Source of the DNA: Nitrosomonas sp. | GTDB lineage: Bacteria; Pseudomonadota; Gammaproteobacteria; Burkholderiales; Nitrosomonadaceae | NCBI GenBank assembly: GCA_017984435.1 | Contig: JAGNZK010000025.1 | Span: forward strand, 1-40,603 | Direction of reading: 5' to 3' | Length of the DNA stretch: 40,603 nt | Shown: positions 8,499-17,987 of the stretch, piece after piece | Numbering within the stretch: position 1 is the first letter of the stretch | How the letters are laid out: each line of letters opens with the position of its first letter | Notes under the pieces: model-generated | What the model was told of the DNA's origin: nothing | What the model saw: the letters and a program-made list of their open reading frames with translations, nothing else | Databases searched by the model: none | Program-made: the position numbers and the translations under genes

Positions 8499-9412
8499 GC
8501 GCTCGCCAAAAAAACTCAAAACATAAAGTTGCGTATTCAACCGGGCAAGTCACTGCCGCATTTGGCAGGCATTATTCCGTTGAAACTGAAGCAGGGGAAA
8601 TCGTATCGTGCGTCATGCGCGGCAAGAAAGGCGGCGTGGCTTGCGGTGATCAAGTTGAGTGTCAGCTCACCACGGCCGGGCAAGGTGTCATCGAAACGAT
8701 AAAGCCGCGCAAATCACTGTTATACCGCAGTGACGCCTTCAAGGAAAAAATCATAGCCGCCAATGTGACACAAATCATCATTGTCGTAGCTGCAGTTCCC
8801 AGCTTTAGCGAAGAATTGATCAATCGCTGCTTCGTCGCTGTTGAAAGCGAAAATATTGAAGTACTGATTGTGCTGAATAAAGCCGATCTCGCAGCATCGA
8901 CTCAAGCGGCAATGAGTATACTGTCGCTTTACAGGGATCTTGGCTATCCGGTATTACAACTCAGCGCCCTAAAAAATGTTTCAGCGCTTCGACCCTATTT
9001 AACAGGCCATCTCAGCGTATTGGCCGGTCAATCGGGGATGGGTAAATCAACCCTGCTCAATGCACTGATTCCGCAAGCCAAACGGGCCACCGCAGAAATC
9101 TCGGTAGCATTGGATTCCGGCACCCACACCACTACGCACTCACAGCTTTATCACGTCGATGCTGATAGCGATATCATCGATTCGCCCGGATTCCAGGAAT
9201 TTGGATTGAATCATATTAAAGATGAGAATCTGGCGTACGGTTTTATCGAATTTCACTCATACATCGGACAATGCAAGTTCAGTAATTGCCGTCATACCAG
9301 CGAACCCGGCTGTGCGGTGATACTGGCCGCGCAAGCAGGGAAAATCCATCCCAAGCGGTTGGCTTTTTATCATAGACTGCTGCGACACGGTAGCCAGAGT
9401 ACAAATGAGTGA
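8495..9412 (+). CDS. rsgA: small ribosomal subunit biogenesis GTPase RsgA
   Basis: This 305-aa circularly permuted GTPase checks late 30S maturation. Order of parts: N-terminal OB fold (about 15-75), G4 NKAD (128-131), G1 GQSGMGKST (178-186), G3 DSPGF (229-233), then a zinc finger with C260, C265, H267 and C273. The start is TTG at 8495, overlapping the TGA of the upstream gene (TTGA), which implies re-initiation by translational coupling. Length and motif order are normal. Confidence 0.95.
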   Translation: MSARQKNSKHKVAYSTGQVTAAFGRHYSVETEAGEIVSCVMRGKKGGVACGDQVECQLTTAGQGVIETIKPRKSLLYRSDAFKEKIIAANVTQIIIVVAAVPSFSEELINRCFVAVESENIEVLIVLNKADLAASTQAAMSILSLYRDLGYPVLQLSALKNVSALRPYLTGHLSVLAGQSGMGKSTLLNALIPQAKRATAEISVALDSGTHTTTHSQLYHVDADSDIIDSPGFQEFGLNHIKDENLAYGFIEFHSYIGQCKFSNCRHTSEPGCAVILAAQAGKIHPKRLAFYHRLLRHGSQSTNE

Positions 9413-9518
9413 AGTAGCTTGCTTTAGTAAGTACACCTACTCGCCACAAGCCATTATTGACGCGATGAATCCGCTCCGGCAAGATGCGGCTTACATAGCA
9501 ATCCACGAACTGTTGTGA
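9405..9518 (+). CDS. possible 37-aa protein overlapping the rsgA end
   Basis: An ATG 6 bases before the rsgA stop opens a 37-codon frame with sequence MSEVACFSKYTYSPQAIIDA followed by MNPLRQDAAYIAIHELL. Overlap with the rsgA stop (ATGAGTGA) would allow coupled translation. The amino acid composition is ordinary and no family is recognised. It may equally be a chance frame in the 137-base gap before the SLC13 gene. Confidence 0.3.
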   Translation: MSEVACFSKYTYSPQAIIDAMNPLRQDAAYIAIHELL

Positions 9519-9549
9519 TTGCTTTCAATCTCTTTAACACCATGATCCT

Positions 9550-10932
9550 ATGACCATCACTCCTAATCGTCAGTGGGCATTAATCGCTGGTCCGTTGCTG
9601 GCTATCGCCGTGGCTTTCAGCATGAACCAATCCGGTTGGGAAGCACAGGCTTGTTGGACGGGTGCCGTGGCCGTTTTGTGTGTTGTCTGGTGGATATTTG
9701 AACCAATCCCTATCCCTGCCACCGCCATCATTCCTTTAGCAATTTTTCCACTCATGGGTGTTTTGCCGCAGGAAAAAGTATCGACTGCTTATGGGAGCGA
9801 ACTGATTCTACTGATGCTCGGCGGATTTATGATTTCTGCGGCAATGGAGCGCTCCGGGGCGCATCACCGTATTGCACTGGGAATGATCAATTTCGTCGGT
9901 GGAGCCAGCAGTCGTCGCATTGTGCTGGGTTTCATGATTGCAACTGCGGCATTGAGCATGTGGATATCGAATACCGCGACGACACTAATGATGCTGCCGA
10001 TTGCGCTGGCTGTGATCGCGCAAAGCCCCGATAAAAAATTAGCCGTACCACTGTTATTATCCATTGCTTACGGCGCTAGTATCGGTGGCTTGGGTACACC
10101 CATCGGATCGCCACCGAATCTGGTATTCATGCAACAGTACGAAAAATTTACCGGCACGGCAATCAGCTTTACGCAATGGATGAGCTGGGGACTGCCGGTC
10201 GTATTGCTCCTTGTTCCACTGGCTGGGTTGTGGCTTACGCGCAAACTAGATTACAAAGGAGAATTAACGATTCCCCCAACCGGTGATTGGCGACCGGAAG
10301 AGCGCCGTGTGCTCATCGTGTTTGGTTTCACTGCTTTAGCCTGGATAACACGTCTTGAGCCTTTCGGCGGCTGGAGCACATGGTTTGATCTCAAAGGCGC
10401 TAATGACGCCATTGTGGCGCTGATCGCCGTCGTGATTATGTTTCTGGTTCCAAATGGGCATGGGGGTAAGCTACTGGACTGGAAATCAGCCGAAAAAGTA
10501 CCTTGGGGCATTCTTATTCTCTTTGCGGCGGGTATCGCTATCGCACAAGCTTTTGTTGAATCAGGACTTTCCAGCTTTATTGGCGATCGACTGGCCATTC
10601 TTGCCAGCTTACATCCGCTTGTTATTATTGCAATCATTGCACTGATCGTCACTTTTCTCACCGAAACCACCAGCAATACGGCCACCACCATTTTATTAAT
10701 GCCAATCCTGGCACCGGCTGCACTTGCAGCGGGTCTCGACCCCAGCTTGTTGATGGTACCGGCAGCGATGAGCGCCAGTTGTGCTTTTATGCTGCCGGTT
10801 GCAACCGCGCCGAATGCGATCGTTTTTGGCAGTGGACACGTATCCATTGCCAATATGGCGCGAGAAGGATTGGTGCTGAATTTTATCGGGGCTGCGGTAA
10901 TTACCTTGGTTTGTTATTTTTTAATTGCATAG
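9550..10932 (+). CDS. SLC13/DASS-family anion or dicarboxylate:sodium symporter
   Basis: This 460-aa inner-membrane transporter has about 11-12 hydrophobic segments. Family hallmarks are the two repeat tips: SIGGLGTPIGSPPNLVF (near 172-190) in the first half and TETTSNTATT in the second. Both correspond to the SNT/TNT-type substrate and Na+ binding motifs of DASS carriers. ISNTATTLMMLPIA is also visible. The substrate (C4-dicarboxylate, sulfate or other anion) cannot be told from sequence alone. It precedes cstA by 74 bases on the same strand, which suggests an organic-acid uptake group. Confidence 0.9.
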   Translation: MTITPNRQWALIAGPLLAIAVAFSMNQSGWEAQACWTGAVAVLCVVWWIFEPIPIPATAIIPLAIFPLMGVLPQEKVSTAYGSELILLMLGGFMISAAMERSGAHHRIALGMINFVGGASSRRIVLGFMIATAALSMWISNTATTLMMLPIALAVIAQSPDKKLAVPLLLSIAYGASIGGLGTPIGSPPNLVFMQQYEKFTGTAISFTQWMSWGLPVVLLLVPLAGLWLTRKLDYKGELTIPPTGDWRPEERRVLIVFGFTALAWITRLEPFGGWSTWFDLKGANDAIVALIAVVIMFLVPNGHGGKLLDWKSAEKVPWGILILFAAGIAIAQAFVESGLSSFIGDRLAILASLHPLVIIAIIALIVTFLTETTSNTATTILLMPILAPAALAAGLDPSLLMVPAAMSASCAFMLPVATAPNAIVFGSGHVSIANMAREGLVLNFIGAAVITLVCYFLIA

Positions 10933-11006
10933 CAAGACAAATCAACGGCACGGATAATTCACTACAATTTGCTTTTGTTTACCTCCCCACTTCTACTGGA
11001 AAATAA

Positions 11007-13079
11007 ATGAATAATTTAGTTTCGAAACTTGGCTGGCTATTATTTTCTTTTACCGGCGCTTCCGCTTTTGCCGTCATCGCCCTAAATCGCGGTGAATCCA
11101 TCGGCGCGATCTGGATCGTTATTGCTGCAGTCTGCGTGTATATCATCGCTTTCCGTTTTTACAGTCTGTTCATTGCGAATCGGGTACTAAAATTGGATGC
11201 CACGCGCATGACACCGGCGTATAAGCACAATGATGGATTGGATCATGTGCCGACCAATAAATATGTTTTATTTGGCCACCATTTCGCGGCGATTGCCGGT
11301 GCGGGGCCGTTGGTGGGACCAATTTTGGCGGCGCAGATGGGCTACTTGCCCGGGATGTTATGGTTGTTAGCCGGGGTTGTGTTTGCGGGTGCGGTACAGG
11401 ATTTCATCGTGCTGTTCATATCGACGCGACGCGATGGCCGCTCACTGGGTGACTTGATCAAATCGGAACTCGGGCAATTACCCGGTATGATCGCAATGTT
11501 CGGTACGTTCTTTATTATGCTGATTTTACTAGCGGTATTGTCGCTGATCGTTGTTAAAGCGCTAGCCGAGTCGCCTTGGGGAACCTTTACGGTGGCTGCT
11601 ACCATTCCCATCGCATTATTCATGGGGATTTATGCACGTTATTTTCGCCCGTGCGCGATTGGTGAAGTTTCGCTGATTGGTTTTGTGTTACTGATGCTAT
11701 CGATTGTCGCCGGACAATATGTGCAGGAAGATCCGGTGTTAGCCGCTATTTTTACCCTGACCGGCGAGCAATTGACCTGGGCGCTTATCACGTATGGTTT
11801 TATCGCTGCGGTGTTGCCGGTTTGGTTGCTGCTGGCGCCACGCGATTATTTGTCTACCTTTCTCAAGATCGGTACCATTGTTGGTCTGGCCATTGGTGTT
11901 ATCTTTATTTCGCCGCAACTGAAAATGCCGGCGCTGACGCAGTTTATCGACGGTTCCGGCCCGGTTTGGTCGGGTGGCCTGTTTCCTTTTCTGTTTATTA
12001 CCATTGCTTGCGGCGCGATTTCCGGTTTTCATTCATTGATCGCTTCCGGTACCACACCTAAAATGATTCAGACGGAAACCGATGCGCGTTTTATTGGCTA
12101 TGGCGCGATGCTGATGGAATCGTTCGTTGCCATTATGGCCTTGGTCGCTGCGGCAACGTTGGAACCAGGCATCTACTTTGCGATGAACAGTCCGGCGGCA
12201 ATTATCGGTACCACGGCGGAATCGGCTGCGCAGACCATTACCCAGTGGGGATTTTATGTCACGCCCGAGATGATTACCCAGACCGCGCAGAATGTCGGTG
12301 AACATAGCATCATTTCTCGCACTGGCGGTGCTCCGACGCTGGCAGTCGGCATGGCGCAGATTTTATCCGAGGTTGTCGGCGGTACCGCAATGATGGCTTT
12401 CTGGTATCACTTTGCGATTCTGTTTGAAGCGCTCTTCATTCTGACTGCGGTCGATGCCGGAACCCGCGCGGGACGCTTCATGCTGCAGGATTTATTGGGC
12501 ACGTTTGTGCCAGCCATGAAACGCACGGATTCGCTGATTGCCAGCCTGATTGCCACCGGTATTTGCGTGGCTGGCTGGGGATATTTTCTTTATCAGGGCG
12601 TGATCGATCCATTGGGTGGTATCAATACGCTATGGCCGTTGTTTGGTATTGCGAACCAGATGCTGGCGGGGATTGCGCTCATTCTTGCGACCTGTGTGCT
12701 GTTTAAGATGAAGCTGGATCGCTTTGCTTGGATCACGATCATTCCACTGATGTGGGTTAGCATCTGCACGCTTACTGCCGCCTGGCAAAAGATTTTTGAT
12801 ACCAATCCGCGCATTGGTTTCCTGGCACACGCCGATCAATACAAGAATGCGATCGTGGATGGCGTTGTTTTGGCGCCCGCCAAGTCGATAGAACAAATGC
12901 AACAGGTTATTTTTAATGATTACGTGAATGCATCATTGGCAAGCATATTCATGCTGGTTTTGATCAGCATGCTTTTCTTTGGAATTAGGACCGTATTGCA
13001 AGCGCGTGTCATCAACCACTCGACTGCCAAAGAAGCGCCTTTTGAGCTATCACCCGCTTATGCAACCACTGAGAAATAA
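11007..13079 (+). CDS. cstA: carbon starvation protein CstA family transporter
   Basis: This 690-aa, highly hydrophobic inner-membrane protein has some 16-18 membrane segments. Family hallmarks include the N-terminal GHHFAAIAGAGPLVGPILAA and AGAVQDFIVLF. SGFHSLIASGTTPKMI and DAGTRAGRFMLQDLLG follow, then FGIANQMLAGIAL. Known relatives in enterobacteria (CstA, BtsT) import pyruvate or peptides. The gene is followed 18 bases later by a YbdD-type small protein, the usual partner. It starts with ATG after TGGAAAATAA. Confidence 0.95.
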   Translation: MNNLVSKLGWLLFSFTGASAFAVIALNRGESIGAIWIVIAAVCVYIIAFRFYSLFIANRVLKLDATRMTPAYKHNDGLDHVPTNKYVLFGHHFAAIAGAGPLVGPILAAQMGYLPGMLWLLAGVVFAGAVQDFIVLFISTRRDGRSLGDLIKSELGQLPGMIAMFGTFFIMLILLAVLSLIVVKALAESPWGTFTVAATIPIALFMGIYARYFRPCAIGEVSLIGFVLLMLSIVAGQYVQEDPVLAAIFTLTGEQLTWALITYGFIAAVLPVWLLLAPRDYLSTFLKIGTIVGLAIGVIFISPQLKMPALTQFIDGSGPVWSGGLFPFLFITIACGAISGFHSLIASGTTPKMIQTETDARFIGYGAMLMESFVAIMALVAAATLEPGIYFAMNSPAAIIGTTAESAAQTITQWGFYVTPEMITQTAQNVGEHSIISRTGGAPTLAVGMAQILSEVVGGTAMMAFWYHFAILFEALFILTAVDAGTRAGRFMLQDLLGTFVPAMKRTDSLIASLIATGICVAGWGYFLYQGVIDPLGGINTLWPLFGIANQMLAGIALILATCVLFKMKLDRFAWITIIPLMWVSICTLTAAWQKIFDTNPRIGFLAHADQYKNAIVDGVVLAPAKSIEQMQQVIFNDYVNASLASIFMLVLISMLFFGIRTVLQARVINHSTAKEAPFELSPAYATTEK

Positions 13080-13097
13080 ATATTGGAGAAAAGAACG

Positions 13098-13298
13098 ATG
13101 ATCAACAAAATTACCCAGACCCTACGCCACATTTCACACAGCATGCGATTGATGGTTGGCGTGCCGGAATACAGCACATATGTCGATCACATGAGAAATG
13201 CCCATCCCGATCAGCCCATCATGTCTCACGTGGAGTTTTTCCGCGAGCGCCAGGAAGCGAGATACGGTGGCAATGGAAAAATAAGTCGTTGTTGTTAG
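13098..13298 (+). CDS. YbdD/YjiX-family small protein, CstA partner
   Basis: This 66-aa protein belongs to the short family always encoded after cstA/btsT (YbdD, YjiX; formerly DUF466). Visible hallmarks are VGVPEYSTYVDHMRNAHPD, FFRERQEARYGG and the C-terminal CC. The start was placed at the ATG at 13098 because GGAGAAAAG lies right before it; an in-frame TTG at 13083 would add five residues. It probably supports transport by CstA. Confidence 0.93.
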   Translation: MINKITQTLRHISHSMRLMVGVPEYSTYVDHMRNAHPDQPIMSHVEFFRERQEARYGGNGKISRCC

Positions 13299-13476
13299 CG
13301 AATTTACATATAATCATTCTGTAAAATCAGGGGAAAAGCTTTAATTTATATGCTGTATCTCCGTTAACTGGTTAAGCTATTATTACCTCACTATGTTTGC
13401 AAATTACAAATCTAACGAGATATTTGCTTAAAATCGCTTTATGTGTTTCCTTAATTCTTAAATGAGAGAAAATTCA

Positions 13477-13518
13477 ATGTATAGAACCGTCTTTTATAAT
13501 ACTTATGTTTATTATTGA
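13477..13518 (+). other. possible leader ORF overlapping the dedA start
   Basis: ATG at 13477 follows GAGAGAAAA and opens a 13-codon frame ([13 protein letters not shown]) ending at 13518, 14 bases inside dedA. The dedA ATG itself has no Shine-Dalgarno sequence. The overlap would let ribosomes from the leader reach dedA. Proven only as sequence. Confidence 0.35.
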
Positions 13519-14137
13519 TTTTATTCTCCATATTGACAGACATCTGCAGGAACTCGCCTCAGAATACGGGTTATGGGTTTATGGAATTCTGTTCCTGATC
13601 GTATTTTGTGAAACCGGGCTTGTCGTGCTGCCTCTGTTGCCGGGAGATTCACTATTGTTCGCCGCAGGCTCCCTCGCATCCTTGGAAAATTCGCAGCTTA
13701 ATCCACATGTCTTGTTTGTCGGACTCTGCATTGCAGGTATTTTGGGGGATAGTGTGAATTATTGGATCGGCAAAAAGACCGGTCCAAAAGTTTTTACCTC
13801 GCAGGAATCTCGCTTCTTCAAGCGTGAATATCTCGATAAAACGCATGCTTTTTATCTCAAATATGGTGCTAAAACAATCATCATCGCTCGTTTCATTCCC
13901 ATTATTCGTACATTCGCCCCATTCGTCGCTGGCATTGGAACGATGCCCTATCGCACCTTTATAATTTATAATATCGTCGGCGCGATACTGTGGGTTGGGA
14001 TATTTATTTATGCTGGGTTTTATTTTGGACAACTTCCATTTGTACAAGCAAATTTCAAGCTCGTCATTTTGGCAATCATTATTTTATCGATAACCCCTCC
14101 CGTGATTGAATACCTCAAGCATCGCTACAAAAAATAG
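13505..14137 (+). CDS. DedA-family membrane protein (SNARE-associated/VTT domain)
   Basis: This 210-aa inner-membrane protein has the DedA hallmarks: [19 protein letters not shown] (about 36-54), [14 protein letters not shown] and [27 protein letters not shown] with the conserved R-x-x-P motif. Family members are needed for membrane homeostasis; some act as undecaprenyl-phosphate or lipid flippases or proton-dependent carriers. There is no ribosome site before its ATG. A possible leader frame overlaps the start. The upstream 206 bases after ybdD are AT-rich and hold no other gene. Confidence 0.92.
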   Translation: MFIIDFILHIDRHLQELASEYGLWVYGILFLIVFCETGLVVLPLLPGDSLLFAAGSLASLENSQLNPHVLFVGLCIAGILGDSVNYWIGKKTGPKVFTSQESRFFKREYLDKTHAFYLKYGAKTIIIARFIPIIRTFAPFVAGIGTMPYRTFIIYNIVGAILWVGIFIYAGFYFGQLPFVQANFKLVILAIIILSITPPVIEYLKHRYKK

Positions 14138-14249
14138 CAACGTATTGGATAAACTAATAAACGCTGAGTATCAGTGTGTTAATTTTGTCGCGTAACTAAG
14201 CTATCGCAGCATCATGTTTTTAATGCAGAATACATGACTCAAAAGATAA

Positions 14250-15818
14250 TTAATCCTTATTTTTTGAGGATGCATTGTCATGATGATTACAATCCGCAAG
14301 AGGACGAATCTGACTGATGATATCTTCACCGCCGACGGAGGTATCAATGCCCTTGGCGACATGGCTTTTTCGGTAGCCGTAACAGAAATAGAAAATCAAT
14401 CCGATTCCGGACCAGATCGGGAATACCAGCTTAGCATCCGCTGGTAGAAATAAAAAAAGCGTTATACAGCCGACCACGGCAAGTGGCCCTACCAGCCAGA
14501 TTATGGGCGCCCTGAAAGGCCGCACACGACTTTTGTCCCTGATGCGCAGTATCATCACTGCAATTGCCACAACCATGAAAGCGAACAGCGTGCCGGAATT
14601 GGAAATGTCTGCCAGCTTGCCAACAGGTAAGAAGGCAGCGGCAACAGTCACACCGAAGCCAGTGACATAAGTGACAATATGCGGTGTTTTGAAGCGTGGA
14701 TGAACGCGGCTTAGCACTTCCGGCAACAGGCCATCGCGTGACATAACAAAAAAAATACGAGTCTGCCCGAACAACATCATAAGCACTACCGAAGGTAGCG
14801 CCAGGAAAGCAGTAAAGCCGAGCAAAGTACCGATTTTTTCCCATCCGATCTCGCGCAGAACCAGTGCCAGCGCTTCACGTGAGCAAACCAATGGCTGCTG
14901 TCCGATAGTGGCAAGCGATTGACATTGCTCGGCTAAAGCCAGAGAACCTGGCGCCAAACCCTTACCGGCTGAATCGAACAATGGTTGTGCGCCGATTGAT
15001 CCAATCGCTCCCAACGAAATCAGGAGATAGAATACTGTACAAACTCCGAGCGAACTGATGAGGCCGATAGGTACATTGCGCTGTGGATTCTTGGTTTCCT
15101 CAGCGGCGGTCGAGACTGCGTCGAATCCAACATAGGCAAAGAAAATGGAAGATGCTGCCGCGATTACCCCCGCTTCGCCTAAAGGCAAAAAAGGTTTAAA
15201 ATTTTCTATGTCCGCGATAGGCACCGTAAGCGCAATAAAAAGTGTCAGGACAGCAATCTTGATTGCAACAAGCACAGCATTGAATGTGGCACTTTCCCGT
15301 GTACCAATGACCAGTAATCCGACTACTAATATGCAAATGAAAATCGCTGGCAAATTAATGACACCGCCGGCAAAAGGACCATTCGCGAGCGCAAAAGGTA
15401 TTTCGATGCCTAATGAATTCTGGAGCAGACCGACGAAATAGCCCGACCAACCGACAGCTACGGCGCTCGCAGCCACGGAGTACTCGAGCATCAGCGCCCA
15501 TCCTACCAGCCAGGCCACGAGTTCACCCAGTACTGCATAGGAGTATGTGTAAGCAGATCCGGAGACGGGTACCATTGAAGAGAGCTCAGAATAACAAAGC
15601 GCTGCCACGATACAAACAAAACTAGCGATGACGAAAGAAAGCATCATCCCGGGGCCAGCCTTCTGTGCAGCTTCAGCTGTCAACACAAAAATACCTGTCC
15701 CAATGATCGCGCCGATGCCCAAAAGCGTTAATTGCCATGCTTCTAAGGATCGGTGAAGGCCTTTCTTTTCTGCTGTAGCCAGGATGGCGTCTAGTGATTT
15801 TACGCGCCAGAAAATCAT
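14250..15818 (-). CDS. APC-superfamily cationic amino acid permease
   Basis: This 522-aa inner-membrane permease has 12-14 hydrophobic segments. The N-terminal GIGAIIGTGIFVLTAEAA is the substrate-binding glycine motif of TM1. SGSAYTYSYAVLGELVAWLVGWALMLEY and FFAYVGFDAVSTAAEETKNPQ are typical of the CAT/YfnA branch. The loop with SLATIGQQPLVCSREAL, near the middle, is unusually Cys/Gln-containing and may be external. The C-terminal part is hydrophilic and His-rich. It stands alone and is convergent with dedA. A GAGGGA ribosome site precedes the ATG. Confidence 0.88.
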   Translation of the reverse strand: MIFWRVKSLDAILATAEKKGLHRSLEAWQLTLLGIGAIIGTGIFVLTAEAAQKAGPGMMLSFVIASFVCIVAALCYSELSSMVPVSGSAYTYSYAVLGELVAWLVGWALMLEYSVAASAVAVGWSGYFVGLLQNSLGIEIPFALANGPFAGGVINLPAIFICILVVGLLVIGTRESATFNAVLVAIKIAVLTLFIALTVPIADIENFKPFLPLGEAGVIAAASSIFFAYVGFDAVSTAAEETKNPQRNVPIGLISSLGVCTVFYLLISLGAIGSIGAQPLFDSAGKGLAPGSLALAEQCQSLATIGQQPLVCSREALALVLREIGWEKIGTLLGFTAFLALPSVVLMMLFGQTRIFFVMSRDGLLPEVLSRVHPRFKTPHIVTYVTGFGVTVAAAFLPVGKLADISNSGTLFAFMVVAIAVMILRIRDKSRVRPFRAPIIWLVGPLAVVGCITLFLFLPADAKLVFPIWSGIGLIFYFCYGYRKSHVAKGIDTSVGGEDIISQIRPLADCNHHDNASSKNKD

Positions 15819-15985
15819 GAATCCCTCTTTTTAGTTAATGCAAATGTTTTTAATGCGTCGGAAATTCTGCGGGGAATAGTGTATAAGAAATGGCGCTACA
15901 TGACGATAAAATGAGTACAGAAAATTATCCAAATTATACTGTGGCAGCAAGGGAAGATTGAATCGTTGTTGTAAGTGAAATGTTC

Positions 15986-16528
15986 CTAAAAATACCCTTC
16001 GGATAACACCCAAGCTTTCCATCCGGCTAAACAAAATAACGTAAAGAATGCTGCCAAGATATCATCAAACATGACGCCAAACCCGCCTTTCAGATTGCTG
16101 TCGTAGTATCGGATGGGCTGGGGTTTGGCAATATCAAACAGGCGAAACAAAATAAATGCGGCGAGCTGCCATGCCCAATCTAGCGGTGTAAAGTACAACA
16201 CCAAAAGAAATGCCACGGTTTCATCCCAAACCATGCCGCCATGGTCCGGCGCACCCAGCGCTTGACCACTGAGACCGCACGCCCAGATGCCGACAATAAA
16301 CATGACGTCAATCAACAATAGAAAATAAACCGGACTCAGGTAGTGATTCAATAGCCAGAATAAAGGAAATGCCGCCAATGTTCCCATCGTGCCCGGCGCA
16401 ATAGGACTCAATCCGATGCCACCGGAAAATGCGATGAAATAGGCTGGATGACTGTAAATTAAATCCAGATCGGGTTGAAGCTGCGCGGATCGATTACCAG
16501 CATTAGCTTCAGGCACTGAAGTGGTCAT
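15986..16528 (-). CDS. pgpA: phosphatidylglycerophosphatase A
   Basis: This 180-aa inner-membrane lipid phosphatase makes phosphatidylglycerol from its phosphate. Hallmarks are SGGIGLSPIAPGTMGTLAAFP near 34-54, WDETVAF with acidic residues, and FRLFDIAKPQPIRYYD...GGFGVMFDDILAA at the end. The gene overlaps the end of thiL by 20 bases. A GGAG lies about 13 bases before the chosen ATG. It is the last gene of the rib-nusB-thiL-pgpA string, as in many proteobacteria. Confidence 0.94.
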   Translation of the reverse strand: MTTSVPEANAGNRSAQLQPDLDLIYSHPAYFIAFSGGIGLSPIAPGTMGTLAAFPLFWLLNHYLSPVYFLLLIDVMFIVGIWACGLSGQALGAPDHGGMVWDETVAFLLVLYFTPLDWAWQLAAFILFRLFDIAKPQPIRYYDSNLKGGFGVMFDDILAAFFTLFCLAGWKAWVLSEGYF

Positions 16529-17480
16529 ATCCTTGGGTCTCCAATGTCATAGTATTTCCTTGCGCATCTTTTACAATCAATCCCTTGCCTGCAAAAATTT
16601 CACCGATACGAGTGAGTGGAATAGCCAGTTCAGCAGCAAGCGCTTCAATTTTTCCGCGATTTGCCTGAGGTGCTGTGAAACATAGTTCATAATCATCTCC
16701 GCCAGCCAGTAAGCATTTGATTGCCAGCGATTGGGGCAAATATTTTTTTAATATGGGTGAGCTTGGTATATGAGTTATATGGATGCAGGCTGCTTTTTCC
16801 GAACTCTCCAGGATATGCTCTAGATCCGCCATTAATCCATCGGATATATCAATCGCGCTATGCGCCAGGTCGATCAAGCGTTGTCCCAATTCAACTCTGG
16901 CTGCCGGTGTCAATAAGGCAGGCAAACATTGCGCGATCTCATGAGATTCCAGGGTTATTCGCTGCAGTTCATGATTAAGCGCCAAGGCCGCATCACCTAA
17001 TTGACCGGAAACCCAAATATCATCGCCCACTTGAGCGCCACTACGGCGCAGTGCCTTACCTTTCGCAATTTCACCCACAATTTGCACACCGATATTCAAC
17101 GGCCCGGCCGTTGTGTCTCCGCCGATCAGTCCCACATGATGGGCATCAGCCAGCACAAAGAAACCCTGACTGAATTCGTTGAGCCATGTTGTATTCTGTT
17201 TTACCAGTTCTTCCGGCAGCGTCAAAGCCAGCAGCACCCAACGGGGTTTTGCACCCATTGCGGCCATATCGGAGAGATTAACCGCGAGGGATTTATGTCC
17301 AAGTGTGTAAGGATCTACATCCGCGAAGAAATGTTTGCCACATACCAAAGTGTCGGTTGAGATGGCCAATTCTGTTTCAGTGAATGCGGCAATGAGCGCG
17401 GCATCATCGCCGATTCCCAGTACTGCGCCCGATGCGGGGCGTTTAAAATAGCGATGGATAATATCGAATTCTGAACACAC
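16509..17480 (-). CDS. thiL: thiamine-monophosphate kinase
   Basis: This 323-aa enzyme phosphorylates thiamine phosphate to the active diphosphate. It has the PurM/AIRS-like fold with VLGIGDDAALI (20-30), STDTLVCGKHF, the motif SLAVNLSDMAAMGAKPRW and GDDYELCFTAP. Translation begins with GTG at 17480, six bases after the nusB stop. It is co-transcribed with nusB and overlaps pgpA. Confidence 0.95.
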   Translation of the reverse strand: MCSEFDIIHRYFKRPASGAVLGIGDDAALIAAFTETELAISTDTLVCGKHFFADVDPYTLGHKSLAVNLSDMAAMGAKPRWVLLALTLPEELVKQNTTWLNEFSQGFFVLADAHHVGLIGGDTTAGPLNIGVQIVGEIAKGKALRRSGAQVGDDIWVSGQLGDAALALNHELQRITLESHEIAQCLPALLTPAARVELGQRLIDLAHSAIDISDGLMADLEHILESSEKAACIHITHIPSSPILKKYLPQSLAIKCLLAGGDDYELCFTAPQANRGKIEALAAELAIPLTRIGEIFAGKGLIVKDAQGNTMTLETQGYDHFSA

Positions 17481-17486
17481 GTCGTT

Positions 17487-17987
17487 TTAACACGATGCCT
17501 GGTTTTTGGCCAATCTCTGCGCCTCTATCTCAACCGCACGCAGCTGAATGGCTAATTTATCCAGCACGCCATTCACATATTTATGGCCATCGCTACCACC
17601 GTAAGTTTTGGCCAATTCTATCGCTTCATTGATAATTGCGCGATAAGGGATCTCAGGGTGGTGGATCAACTCAAAAGTGCTTAATAATAAAATTGCAAAC
17701 TCTACCGGACTTAATTCATGCAAAGGACGATCCAAACAGGGTTGAATGTGCTTATCCAGCCCTGCAACATCCTGCAATATTCCACGCAGTAGATGGGAAA
17801 AGTGTTTTTCATCCACATGTTTAAATTCATCGGATTCGCGCAATTGTTGCTCAATAAAATCCGCTGTACCGCCAGCCATTTTCCACTGATAGACGCCTTG
17901 CAATACAAACTCGCGTGCAATCCGGCGGCGGCTTTTGTGTTTGTCTATTTTTCTATTTGCGGTAGTTTCTGGTAATGCATTCATCAT
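17487..17987 (-). CDS. nusB: transcription antitermination factor NusB
   Basis: This 166-aa RNA-binding protein acts with NusE (S10) on boxA for rRNA antitermination. An N-terminal basic segment ([23 protein letters not shown]) leads into the all-helical NusB domain. [14 protein letters not shown] and [33 protein letters not shown] are classic family stretches. The start overlaps the ribH stop by 4 bases, so the pair is translationally coupled. Confidence 0.96.
   Translation of the reverse strand: MMNALPETTANRKIDKHKSRRRIAREFVLQGVYQWKMAGGTADFIEQQLRESDEFKHVDEKHFSHLLRGILQDVAGLDKHIQPCLDRPLHELSPVEFAILLLSTFELIHHPEIPYRAIINEAIELAKTYGGSDGHKYVNGVLDKLAIQLRAVEIEAQRLAKNQASC

Noticed and set aside
10251-10853. 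200-codon minus-strand frame opposite the SLC13 gene
   Set aside because: It is antisense to a clear transporter gene, and its Ala/Ile/Met-rich sequence is the mirror of membrane codons.
15831-16034. 67-codon minus-strand frame between pgpA and the APC permease gene
   Set aside because: It overlaps the pgpA end in another frame and has no ribosome site or family pattern.
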